Below the pieces are notes generated by a model. It was not told the DNA's origin. It made no database searches and worked only from the letters and a program-made list of their open reading frames with translations. A DNA stretch of 64,000 nt from Pinus tabuliformis (Eukaryota > Streptophyta > Pinopsida > Pinales > Pinaceae), in the NCBI GenBank assembly GCA_031772625.1, contig CM062815.1, positions 119,420,989 through 119,484,988 of the forward strand. The letters are read 5' to 3'. The position numbers were made by a program, and so were the translations under genes. Of the stretch, positions 35,401-46,699 are shown one piece after another (position 1 is the stretch's first letter; each line of letters starts with the position of its first letter).

Positions 35401-37011
35401 TGTTAGTGTCAGTCTTTGTAGCCTTCCTCCAGTGATCAAACATGCTCTTACAAAGTGATTTTAAGGTGTCAAGGTCAAATTTTATCATTTCAGTGAGTCT
35501 TCAAGTAAAATTCGGTCACTAGGCATTAGGTCTAGGGTTTACTTTCACTCCTTTCAAAGTTGTCCAAATGTCGGTCTATGTCACTATTCAGCTGAGTCTA
35601 CCATCATTCAGAGGGTTTTCATCATCATGTCAGGTTCCAATGGGTAATTTTACACCTTATTCATGCTTCAGTTGCGCCTAACTACGGTCATTTCCCTCTC
35701 CTAGGGTTTTGATGGCAATTTCTCTTGGACGGTCAAATCATTGGCAAAACTTGTATCCTGATGTTCATACACCTTCCCCTATCCTTAAAGTACCTTATCA
35801 AACACTTCTCATCATTGAGATCCCCCAAATTCCACATTTTTGCACAAACCCTAGTTTCTTGCTACAACCTGGCAATTTTTTAGGTTGGACCTGTGTTTTG
35901 CCTTTTTGGACCCCTTCCCCTCACTCAATATTTGAAATTACGCTTTCTCCTGCTTCTTAACATCCCTCCCTACTTCCAAGAATTTTCCCAAGAATTTAGA
36001 AGCCGCTTATCCCCTTCATTTTGCTTCATTTTGACAAATCCCTTGTTCCACACATCGGGATAAGTTTCACTCAAATGATGTTTCTAAGCAATAAAAGACG
36101 AATTTTTGAAAACTAAGAGAGGTTTTTGTCCAAAACATGTCAAGGAATAAACACCTCCTTCACTTTTTACACAGATGTCATGGTTTTAGAGAAATGTCAA
36201 AAATACAATCGCCTCGGGAGAATCGATGTACCTCTGAAGTGATCTTGGGAAAATCAATTTTTCTCCTTGCTTGGTTGGCCAAATGACTTTATGATGAGTC
36301 AAATGATAACTAGACACAAATAGCTTTCTAAAGAGCTATCATGAGCTCAATTTGGAGTTGAGTAAAGCATTCAAAAGTTGACTGCAACAGCACTCTGCCT
36401 TTAGGCAGCCTCATTTGGCACATTTTGACCAGTCTTGGGAGATTTGATTTTTGATAGGGCAAATAAACTCCAAATTGAAAAATTATGGTTGGGTTGGAAA
36501 TTAGACTCAAAGAAATTTCCAACGAGCTATCGTTCACCCAATTTGGACACTGGGAAGGCCTCCAAAAGTCACCTGGAAAAGGGTGCGACGCACATAGAGA
36601 GCGCGACGCACTGGGAGAAAATTTCCAGTGTAAATTTACATTGGCGCGGCGCACAGGGCTGCCAAGGCTGATTTTGCTCAGAATTTGCAACCAATTGCCT
36701 TCAATGCCTTGAATTTTCCAGGTGGGGTCAATCTCTCAGTTTTTCATCCATTTTTATGTTAGTATGATGATAGTTCATGGCGGCTTATGGTTGCACAAAA
36801 ACTCTTAAACCCTACCACCTAAAAACAACAAAGCCATTGTTGCTAGGGTCGTGTAATTGTGTTGTTGATGCCAAGGTCCCATTTTCCCTTCCTTTCCATT
36901 TTTCCTTATTCCCCCATGCCATTTTTCCTATTATCACTACCCTAAAACACTACCAAACCCTATTCCCTTCCCCCTCCTCCTATTGGTCAATACAAACCCC
37001 AAACCCTACCT

Positions 37012-37018
37012 TATAAAA
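37012..37018 (+). promoter_or_regulatory. Putative TATA box in the LARD 2 3' LTR
   Basis: TATAAAA at the position equivalent to 30923, with the same inverted CCAAT upstream. Here it would read out through the second ORF copy into 39303 onward. Confidence 0.45.
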
Positions 37019-37212
37019 ACCCCAAACCCTACCTTGTCAAACCCCCTACATATCTCTAAACAAACTTCCCCCATAACCCCTATTCCCATCACATTACTCC
37101 CTTCCTAATACTCCCTTTGTTTCATTTTTCCCCTTGGTGGTAGATATCACAAACAACACCCAGCTTCACCATCATCAAAGGGCAGCCTAAGTACGGTATA
37201 TAAACAACAGTC

Positions 37213-37713
37213 ATGGCTTCTGAGGGTTCATCAGAGTATGAGGTGGAAACTCACACCGATACAGCTTCAGGAGAACAAGCTCCTAGGAGACATCACAGGA
37301 GTGGAAAACATGTTAGGGATGAGCCAAACACCCTCACTGAATTACAGGCATGCCCTCTTGCTATGTCATGTTTCCAACACCTAGCATGTTTTGAATTTTG
37401 TCAAAGGGTGGAAAATGTTAGAGTTCATCATGAGTTGGCCCATCTTTTTGTGCTTCATCTACATGTAGGTCAGTCTATCTTGGCCGGAGTCACCTTCACA
37501 TTGACACCCGAAACTATCTCAGTGGCAACAGGCATACCAAATGTTGGAGAACAGTGGCATAAGAAGAAGAAGGTGGATAGGCAATACTATGAGCCTTACA
37601 TTAAGGCTAGATTCTTGAGTCAGCTCACAAGAGTCTTTCCATTCAGATATTTGAAAGATGAGTATGCTCCACTCATGAAATTGGTCATGAAGTACTTCAG
37701 TTGTGAGGTATGA
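37213..37713 (+). CDS. 166-residue ORF inside the LARD 2 3' LTR
   Basis: Second intact copy of the LTR frame, ATG 37213 to TGA 37711-37713. Against 31124-31624 I count 27 nucleotide differences with no indel: about 16 silent and 11 replacing (for example Tyr/Ser at residue 3, Phe/Cys, Arg/His and His/Gln further on). The block from HVGQSILAG to KARFLS is identical in protein. The donor-like GAG|GTATGAG at the end is kept. See the first copy for the domain description; function unknown. Confidence 0.7.
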   Translation: MASEGSSEYEVETHTDTASGEQAPRRHHRSGKHVRDEPNTLTELQACPLAMSCFQHLACFEFCQRVENVRVHHELAHLFVLHLHVGQSILAGVTFTLTPETISVATGIPNVGEQWHKKKKVDRQYYEPYIKARFLSQLTRVFPFRYLKDEYAPLMKLVMKYFSCEV

Positions 37714-39302
37714 GTGCAAAGGCCCGGATAACGAGCTTGAAGGCAAAATTGAGCAAAGCAACAAAAGAGGCAAAAGAGGAAAAAGAGCAAGATCAGCTTC
37801 GAATCTTGGCTGAAGCTTCTGTGGCCCAGCATAGTGCCTCTTAGAGAACCTCTAGCCCAAATTTCAAGAAATTTGGGGCAATTTTGGTCACATGGTAAAT
37901 TTTTGGTCAAAACACAGGGTTTTTCTCCCTGTGGCGCGACGCGTAGGATTGGGATCTCCAAATGACAAATGGTTTGCATTTTTGGATTCAGCATGCAAAA
38001 TCACGACTACTGGTGCTTGGACAAGAAATTTGGGCATGATTTGAGTCTCCAGGAGGTCAAAAACACCCAAACAATGACCTCTCTGCCCCTATTTTGACAC
38101 ACAGGAAGCAGTCTTGGGAGAATGAAGATTTGGAGGGGAAAATGAGCACCAAATTCAGAGATTACACTTGGGTTGGAAAGTAGACAAGACAGGCTTTCCA
38201 ACAAGCACACTTGGGCATATTTTGGACCCCTGCAAGTGCCTCAAAACGGGCTCCAAATTGGCGAGACGCATATAGAAAATGGCGCGGCACATATAGGAAA
38301 AAAAGGCCAATTTCACCTCCGTTTCGCGAAATTTCGATTCGCGACTTAGCCAAGTGGGCCCGCTCATCTACATTTCACTTTTTCAGCACCTAAGGTGGCA
38401 TTTAAAGTATTTTCACTCCAGATTGGCTTCTATCCAAGTGGCAAAGGAAGGCAAACAGTCACCCAAGCCATTTGTCATGTTTGTAACGCTACACCTATAG
38501 CTAATGGTTGGCTTTCCACCTCCATTTTGTAATGATTTGAGTAACTCCCCAACCCTTGGGCATTCTATCTCTTCATGGCACATTCTATATATTGTATGCA
38601 AACTATTTTCAAAGGGTTGGTTGGCTTGTAATTTCTCGGAGACTGTGGGAAAGAAACTCTCCTTCTTCACTGTATATTTTTGATAGAGAATTAATGAAAG
38701 GCAGCGGCTCTGTTTCATGAGATTCATGTGGTTGTAGGTGTAGCAAATGTGTCTCTTATGTTTTCATATGTATTTCATTATGTTTCATAATTCAATTCAT
38801 GTTCATTTCCAGTGAAAATTTCTGAGTTAGATAAGGTAGAATTCAATTTTATTGCTCTGCCTGTGGGAAAATTTCATGTTCAGTGTTCTTCTTCTGTTGA
38901 AAAGGATTCATGTTCCTATGCCCTTTTCACTCTCCCAAACAATCTCTCCATTCTGCGTTATTTCAAACTAAATTGCTACACTTTCCACCTGCCTTGCCTC
39001 ACGAAGTAATTTGTGCCTTTGTATTACATTCTCTGTTCTTTGGTGACCGTTGGTCCCATAACATCCCAGAAGCTCAGTCATTCATAAAAATTGTTTCTTG
39101 TATCCATATTCACTTACTAGCCCAAGATAAATATTTCACTGTAAGTCATCTCAGACCGTTTCGATTATCCATTCACTGAGCGTGACTCGGAGAGAGCCCT
39201 CTCCTGTTCTGGTAGGGCTAGCTACCAGACTGAGTGTGGTTTGTGGTTACCCTGAATTTTTCCTCCCTTCAGCCTAGGGTAGATTTAGGTGCTAACAGGA
39301 TC

Positions 39303-42104
39303 GAGGGTGGCCAATCTAAGCCTAAGTTATATGCAATTGAGCCTATGGTTGCATGGAGAGTCGTCCCCAAACATTTTTTGTGCTCAGCAAGATCCAAGTA
39401 GCATTACAACTTCATAATCACAAGTAAGGTATGTCATCTCTTTAGGTAAGTCTTCTTTTCTCATGGTTTTCGAAAATTCTATACCATTTAGTGGAACAAT
39501 TTGTGTGTTGATTATTAATCACATAAATTAATGAAATTAGTTGTATGTTTGAATTCAGAGTTGTTACCTATGGTATCAAATCCCAGTTACAAAACATAAG
39601 ACCTATAAACAGTTATATATATATTTATTAAATATCTTACATGTATAAATAAAATTTCATTATTTATCTATTTTCATTCAATTATGATCATGGTATAAAA
39701 AACAATTGATTAATTTAATAACTTCTAAAATTACATACCAAAAAAATTACTTTAAAAAAGAATTAACTAGCATTTCCACCTTATGTTGCAAAGGAAACGC
39801 CGTAAGGCATAGAGTGGGGAAGAATAGCATAAAGTGGAGAAGAATAGAGACATGTATAGAGTGGGGAAGAATAGCATAGAGTGGGGAAGAATAGGGACAT
39901 GTGAATGGACATTGTTGAAAGCAAGGGTGGATGATAATGAGTTACAATTGCAATAGTTAGTTATGTGTATTCTGAAAATGAATATTTTGTAAATAATAAT
40001 AGTTTGTGGAAGAATTTATAAAAAGTATGCCATCAACTACACAATTGATATCTACAGAAATAGAAGGCTAGAAAACAAGAATTTTAATTTATAAGATCCA
40101 ATTTACATGGTTGGTCAACATGTAGAAACCCCTTGTGTCATCTCTCTGTCCAAGTGGGGAATAATAATATGACAATGGAATCACTATTGTGAATACGCAG
40201 AGACATAATACTATGGCATGCTTATAGATCGTTGTTGGCTGAATGACTTGCAATTGGCTTTCAAGCTACTGGTTCACCATAAGTTGGATCTACAAAATAT
40301 TAGTTGGATCTGAAGAACAAATAAAGCTAGGATAAAAGGTCCAAATTTATGAAATTATTAGTTTCTTCCTTCCCCACCTTTCCATTGTTGTTATTATTAT
40401 TATAATACTAATAAAATATTATTATTATTACCAGATAGCTCCCTGGATGTCGACAAACAATTAATATTTATTTTATTAGAACAAATCAAGGTACGGATAG
40501 AAAGCTAGAATTTATGAAATTATTAGTTTCTTCCTTCCCCTCTTTTTCACTCTTAGCATTATGACACTTCCTTTCACATCCTACAGTGGATTGAACTTGC
40601 AAGAAAATTCGAGGTGAACCTTATACATCTGCCTCTTCTGTTCATTTTTGTACAAAAGGAGGTATATACATCTTCAGTGCATATTTCTATCCATTATCAA
40701 CACCTAATACATGCTTTTGTATATAGGGAATTAAATTTTCATCATGTTTGAACTCAACTATTTGCCTTCCAAGGCTGGCTAAAATGGTTGTTGAGCTGAG
40801 GGCCTCCACTGCAAATATTTTTATTGACAATGGCCCTTACAGAGAGTTTATTTTCAAGCATTTTCAAGTGGCTTCTATGGATGAAGAAAGTGCAACAGTA
40901 GTTCTAATAAGTTGATCAGTCTATAAAAGAAATTCCCATCTGAAGCCCTGAGTAGGCTATGAGTGAGACTTTTTGCCTCTTCATAAGAGTTCATTAGATA
41001 ATGTGTTCTACAAACCCCCCTCACATACTCAACTTTATGACTGCCCTATTCAAGAAGCCAACTATTCCAATAAGCATGTGAATGAAAATCACCTATACAA
41101 TTTACCAATTACAACAACAACCAACCAACAAAAATTTTTTTTTACTCAGCAGACTAAGGCAACAAACTGGTCAAGTAATAATCCTCAAAAGGGCCAATAT
41201 ACTGGGACTCTCCATTGAACTAGGTATTATCACCTATATTTTATCTTGATTTAAGTATATTTCCAGTAACAATTCACCAAACTGTAGTCAGCCTATGTGA
41301 TGAAACAATATCACCAAAAGTTCAAACTACGCATGTTACCAATAAAACTGTTGGCTAAACCTATAAACAATCTTAATCATCCACTTCTACCTGCCTTCTT
41401 AGTATTAGGCTTTAACCAACATGTGTGTGATTAAGTTGTTTCTCATCTTTTATCAGCTACCAGGTTTGACAGAAAAGAAGTGCAAATTTCTTGCCTCCAC
41501 TATTTAACAAATCTGCTAATTTTTGAATCATTCAAAACTTGAACAGGGCCAATATATTGAAATAACACCATGAGAGCCTCAGAATTTATGCCTCCATTTA
41601 TAAGCTATCTTAACTAAGCCATTTCTTTTGGTAATCCAAATAACAAGAAAACCATTCCATTTCTTGCCTTTAAAACAGATATTTTCATCCAACAACTTCT
41701 AGTGGCATGCAAAGGAAGATTCATTGAATTTTACCATTCAGGCCAGTCTTGGTATGCAGAGGCAGATTCATTGAAATCATATATTTCTTTTAGCAAAATA
41801 TAGCAGTGTGATGAATATGTTGGCAACGATTAAATGACCCCTGGTCCACTGCAACGAGGAGAACATGATTCAACAACTATTCGAAGGCTCTGCATGTACA
41901 AATGTAGTACACTGTTTTCTTCTGCCCAAGCTACATTTATGGTTGTGATCATCACAGTCTTGTTAGGCATTGAAGTTTTTTCTCGACCACTCCCTAAATC
42001 AAAGGCAGTTATAGATGAATTCAACTCTGAACTCTGCAAGAGATTGGCTCTTAATTGAACCGTAATAGCCATGGAAATTTATTTATAAAAAGTATGCCAT
42101 CAAC
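39303..42104. other. Intergenic, mostly AT-rich
   Basis: No recognisable gene. It includes the short minisatellite at 39805-39905. A 74-codon frame at 41834-42058 has one hydrophobic stretch (FMVVIITVLLGIEVF) but no homologue I know. Confidence 0.55.
39805..39905. repeat. Short minisatellite
   Basis: About four units of 'atagagtggggaagaatagc' with variants, some followed by 'gacatgt'. Confidence 0.8.
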
Positions 42105-42567
42105 CAGACAGTGAATCTGACCTATTCATGCCTCTTTGTTCTCTGAGTTATTGAAGAGAAAAAGTTTTGTTAATGTCGATTTTTTTATCTAAGAAGATGC
42201 CTACTTATTCCTTGTGCTTGTAATAAGGCCAAGAAGCCTATGTCACATAAAGCACTGCTATATACTATCGTGCTCTGTGAATTTGGCTGACCAGTATAGG
42301 TCATTGGAGCTGTGATTTCTTGATCTCCGGGCTATAAAAGAAGAAAGGTGGTGGACTTCTCATTCCACATATTTGTAAGGAAGCGGAGAATCTTTTAAAG
42401 GACAGTTGTAAGGCCCTTCATAATTTAAGGAAGTCGAGATTCTGTTTGCATATATTTGCAAGCCTTGAAAAGACAATCAGTGGGCATCCTATGTCATCTA
42501 TATTAGTAAAATCAAGGAACCCTATTTGTGTATTGAAGAAGAGGCCAAGTCCTTATCACTGTTACAA
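42105..42567. repeat. Segmental duplication S1, copy 1
   Basis: About 463 bp nearly identical to 44587-45050. It includes a promoter-like 'gggctataaaagaag' and ends at 'actgttacaa', just before the (AT)n tract. No coding capacity recognised. Confidence 0.88.

Positions 42568-42571
<4 letters not shown>

Positions 42572-42642
<71 letters not shown>
42572..42642. repeat. (AT)n microsatellite, about 71 bp
   Basis: Pure AT dinucleotides. It starts within five bases of the end of duplication S1; the other S1 copy lacks it. Confidence 0.97.
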
Positions 42643-42644
<2 letters not shown>

Positions 42645-44015
42645 AGTGTTAAAAGCCTGTTCCATTCAATAAGGAATATATATTCATGTCTTTGAAACCT
42701 TCATAAGAGGTGCCCTGAAGCCAATAAAAATAGAGGATGCAATTATGAGAAGGGATGGTCCCTTTAGACATCAGTCTGAAAATGTTTTTTGAAGAATAGT
42801 AAAAGCCCTCCATAATGTCATTATCTAGCAATTGATGTGATTTTGTTGAGAAGGTTTAGTGGTAGCCCTCCATGTGATCCTATTTTTGTCTAGCAGTTGA
42901 AGCAAAGGAAGTTCATCCAAGAAAAGTATGCAGCTCCTTTGTGTTGGCACCATTGGATAAGAGTGACAGTACCCTTGGAAGTCTGGAAGATAGAAGAAGT
43001 GCGAGGCACTTTGGAGCAAACCCCTGTAGCAGCGTGTATGAACATAAAATCAGAGGTATGGTATCTCTCAAGGTGCCTCATGAATAACACATTGGAAGAA
43101 GGATGTGCATGGCTGATCCTATGTCTTGGCGAGCACAATGAGCAGAGGGCACTGTGAGGACACTGATTTTGGCATCTTGATTAGGTCATTGGGCACTTTG
43201 ATGCGTTGAGCCAGGATCTTATGAAAGACGGTCTTATGAATATGGATGCCTGGATGCGAAGGACCCCTCCTCATCATGGATTGGGTAATTTAATGCATAT
43301 TACCCATTTAATGCAGTGATTTATTTTTTTTTAGGTACTTTTGATATGCTATTTGCGGAGGTAATATTTCAATGTTCTTACAATAGGAAAGTCCTCCTTC
43401 AGCAGCTAAACCACGTGTCATGATAAGAAGTCAATGAAGAGTTTTGTTTTAAGAATTTGTTGATCTGAGTCCAATCTTCTCAGTGGATAAAGCAGTCAAC
43501 AGTATGTTTGAAGATCTGATCCCTTTGGCACCTCTGCATTATAATTCTGAAGCTAGCAGTCCTTCCATCCAGTCACCTGTGCTCACATAAATTCAACTCT
43601 TGTAAACAAAGATGTCCAACAAGAAAATTTGTTGAGGATCAAATAAGTGACTCTAGGGATACATATATTTATTTGGATTTGATCAATGAATTAAAGAGAG
43701 TCCTATGGAGCAATGAAGAACCAAGTTGTTGGCCTAGTTCTCTGAACCACATTAAGAAGGAGCCAATTGTTCCTATTGTTCTGAGCACAAGAAACAATAA
43801 AGGTCTGCTATGCAACGAAGCTATCTCTCTTTTACATTCTGGGCATAAGTATGCTTTTGGATAAGTCTTTTGAAAATAACTTTATTCTCCTAGGAGGCTA
43901 AGAAAAGTGCAAGAACACAAGAATATGCCAAAGGTCATTTCATGAAGCCAACCTTGGAGAAAGGATTACTCTGTTCTCGATCTTGTGGTATGGAGGCAGA
44001 AATGTTATGGTGGAT
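42643..44015. other. Intergenic
   Basis: Short open frames (42897-43157 +, 43673-43864 +) without recognisable domains. No call made. Confidence 0.5.
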
Positions 44016-44551
44016 TGCTTAATATTAAAAAGTGGACACACCTGCACTTCTCAAAATCCAACATGCATGATTGCTGGCCTCATCCCTTTGAGGGTTACTA
44101 CCATTAGGGTAGGGCACACTACAGTAAGAACGGCCAGATGACTAATGCCCTTAAGATCTTAATTAAACAACTTACTGAATTTAATTAACCAGAAATTAAA
44201 TTTCAGGCCATATCATCAATCACACAATAGCTGGAAATTAAATAGTGGAAGCATAAAACAATTTCACACATACAGAGGTAATTTCTCCTTCAAAATCAGA
44301 TTTTCATTCTTTCAAAAACACTTACGGAGAAACCTTCACAGTGTGCTAAAATCCAGCAGCTCTATGGTCAACAAATCACCCTAAACTGAGCAGTACAGTT
44401 GGCCCGAGAAGATACGACATGCTGTATGTCTGGACTGTGTTGCTTTATGGATTGCACGGCCTTATCTGCATGAACATATGGAACTGTTTTGTAAACTACA
44501 TGGAACTGCCTAGATCCGTATGAATGTACATATCTGCTCTGCATGGTCTCT
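44016..44551. repeat. Segmental duplication S2, copy 1
   Basis: Matches 49917-50460 in the same orientation, from 'gtggattgcttaatatt' to 'ctgctctgcatggtctc'. Its first 120 bases are one unit of the minisatellite at 49178-49916. Confidence 0.88.
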
Positions 44552-44586
44552 CCCTGCTGTCGTATATTCTCTCTCGCTCTTCAATT

Positions 44587-45050
44587 CAGACAGCGAATCC
44601 GACCTATTCATGCCTCTTTGTTCTCTGAGTTATTGAAGAGAGAAAGTTTTGTTAATGTCAATTGTTTTATCTAAGAAGATGCCTACTTATTCCTTGTGCT
44701 TGTAATAAGGCCAAGAAGCCTATGTCACATAAAGCACTGCTATATACTGTCATGCTCTGTGAATTTGGCCGACCAGTATAGGTCATTGGAGCTGTGATTT
44801 CTTGATCTCCGGGCTATAAAAGAAGAAAGGTGGTGGACTTGTCATTCCACATATTTGTAAGGAAGCGGAGAATCTTTTAAAGGACAGTTCTAAGGCCGTT
44901 CATAATTTAAGGAAGTCGAGATTTTGTATGCATATATTTCCAAGCCTTGAAAAGACAATCAGTGGGCATCATATGTCATCTATATTAGTAAAATCAAGGA
45001 ACCCTATTTTGTGTATTGAAGAAGAGGCCAAGTCCTTATCACTGTTACAA
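44587..45050. repeat. Segmental duplication S1, copy 2
   Basis: Partner of 42105-42567, in the same orientation, about 2.5 kb away. Confidence 0.88.
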
Positions 45051-45527
45051 AGAGTTTGGACACAGTACACAAATTCTACATTTCACAGCCATAAAAATAA
45101 CGCGATTTTACTGTATACCGTATCTGCTTGTTATTCCATTTGTAATTCAATCTCGATGAATTCTAGTTAATTTGCAGTTTCGACATTGCAGTCAAAACCT
45201 ACTAAACATGGCCATTGAATTTCAGCCCTTGACCATTACAGACGAACCATCCACATTTTTTCAAAAATCAATGAAAACCATGGCACGGTAGAAAATCCAG
45301 AAATTCAAATTGCAGATCTGTTTTATATATTAATATGAATATGAAAATCTTGGAGCCCTAAATCAAACCCAGATACATGAACCATACACTGAAAGTGGCA
45401 AATATCTTAAAAACAGGCAAGGGCATCATATATATTCCCATAATTGAAAATTAAAATACATTACAGAGAGAAATGTTTATTTGTTTTAAGTTAAGGGGCC
45501 TTAAGCCCATGAAACTTAAAACTGCAT

Positions 45528-45933
45528 CTACAAGTAGCTTGCACACTGCCTCTTAAGTGGCTTCTCCAAGACAACAGAGATATACATTTCTTTGAGCTCG
45601 GGCCCTCTATCCAACTTAGGGGCAACAGACCATTTCAGCTTCTTATACCCTAGCTGCTCAATCATGGGCACATAGATCTTCAGCTGATCCTTTGTGCAGA
45701 AAAAATGATCTAGCCAGAACAGGCCTCCAGGCCTCAGAATCCTGTAGATATCATAGAGTACAAATTCCAGCAGCTGTGAGGGAATCCAATTGCTCAAGAC
45801 ATGCATAGAATGAACAATGTCCAAAGTATTTTCAAAGAATGGAAACCTCTGTGTTATAGTGATATACATGGGAATAACCCCTCTGGAGGCAATGAAACTG
45901 TTGAAGGGCCCGTTCAAGTTCATGGAAGTCGTA
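45528..45933 (-). pseudogene. Plant SAM-dependent methyltransferase, C-terminal part
   Basis: A 131-codon open stretch on the - strand encodes the second half of a plant-specific SAM methyltransferase (At1g29790-like, recalled): NGPFNSFIASRGVIPMYI, LPFFENTLDIVHSMHVLSNW, the RILRPGGLFWLDHFFC post-motif and LDRGPELKEMYIS near the end. It ends in a natural stop. At its upstream border (45933) sequence shared with 48881-49040 stops next to 'atacag', which could be a splice acceptor or just a breakpoint. The SAM-binding glycine motif is absent here and is found at 48885-49177. This could be the last exon of a once-intact gene; alone it is not functional. Confidence 0.78.
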
Positions 45934-46044
45934 CCTGTATGATACAGAAGAAAAGATACTGGTATAGAAATATCAAAAGCACCTGCACTTCAACTCCACC
46001 TCAAGTAGGACACAAAAAATAAGCAAAACCTGATGCTTACTTCA

Positions 46045-46203
46045 ATCTCTAGGGTACCAGGTTCATTGTCAGGACAACTGGTCTTCAAAGAGGTTATATC
46101 TGACCAATGAATCTCCATATTGCTCTTCAGACCACCCTCCAAGACTTCCCAAACAAGTCTACGCTTTGCCTCATAGCATTTTACCACCAAGTCTCCTTCA
46201 TAT
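46045..46203 (-). pseudogene. ASG1-like (TRF-like) gene, downstream exon fragment
   Basis: On the - strand an acceptor-like 'gccag' is followed by an exon starting RISRYEGDLVVKCYEAKRRL and continuing VWEVLEGGL, IHWSDI and PGTLEIE. It then hits a good donor (GAA|GTAAGC). This matches a conserved block of the plant ASG1/TRF-like family (Arabidopsis AT2G24100 type, from memory). Only about 106 bases separate it from the methyltransferase block downstream. Joining them with the visible splice sites would be out of frame. The usual downstream part of the family is missing. Confidence 0.65.
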
Positions 46204-46402
46204 CTTGAAATACGCTGGCATCATCAACATCTTTATGTCAATGCAATCTTGCTAAATGTGCATTACTTACTACCCTATCATGAGTTTCCATCAATGGCTA
46301 TCAAAAGGCTTGTTCAGGTGAACAAAAAATATTTAATATGTTCTGACAAGATTGAAGAATTTAATATGCAAACTTAGATGTATTAATTTCTTATGCATAT
46401 TA

Positions 46403-46690
46403 CCTCCCAAGAACCAATTCTCAAAACCAAGGCTGGGAAGTTTGAGGCCTTGTACTTGTCAGCAATAGCTGGTCTTGGTGCACACTTTGATTCATTCTTT
46501 CTCCCCACCTCCAGGCTGGAATTATTTATAGCTAAGGGAGCTGCTGAGTCCCCTTCAGAAAGATTCATTTGAATAAGTTCTATGAATGAAGGTGTTTTCT
46601 TCAGCGTTAAACCCAATGGACTAGCCTCCTCAAATGGATGCAACAAAAATCCTGGAGAGAATGTCGTGCTTGTTACAGGGCTCCCCTGCT
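46403..46690 (-). pseudogene. ASG1-like (TRF-like) gene, upstream exon fragment
   Basis: On the - strand, after an acceptor-like 'ggattagcag', the frame reads TTFSPGF, HPFEEASPLGLTLKKTPSF, then a Ser-rich linker and KYKASNFPALVLRIGSWE. It ends at a donor-like GAG|GTAATATG. The last block joins in phase with the exon at 46203-46045, reproducing the RIG-WE/RYEGDL junction of the family. The N-terminal exons are not recognised nearby. Confidence 0.65.
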
Positions 46691-46699
46691 AATCCACCA

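Larger units (their letters stand above)
29293..39297 (+). mobile_element. LARD 2: gag-only LTR retrotransposon with an ORF inside each 3.9-kb LTR
   Basis: A 10005-bp element. LTRs at 29293-33179 (3887 bp) and 35401-39297 (3897 bp) begin TGTTAGTG and end GCTAACA, with target duplication GGATC (29288-29292 and 39298-39302). The 2221-bp internal domain holds a primer site, one gag-like frame and nothing else of pol. It shares its plan and primer site with LARD 1, but the LTRs are unrelated in sequence. The LTRs differ by roughly 4-5% where I compared them. Confidence 0.94.
35401..39297 (+). repeat. 3' LTR of LARD 2
   Basis: Partner of 29293-33179, ending GCTAACA and followed by GGATC (39298-39302). 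Confidence 0.94.

Noticed and set aside
40973-41218. 81-codon + strand frame
   Set aside because: Low-complexity Asn/Thr/Gln-rich peptide without homologue; likely chance.
42330-42400. Promoter of a host gene (TATA-like 'ctataaaag' in segment S1)
   Set aside because: No credible ORF follows in either S1 copy; mentioned only as a possible signal.
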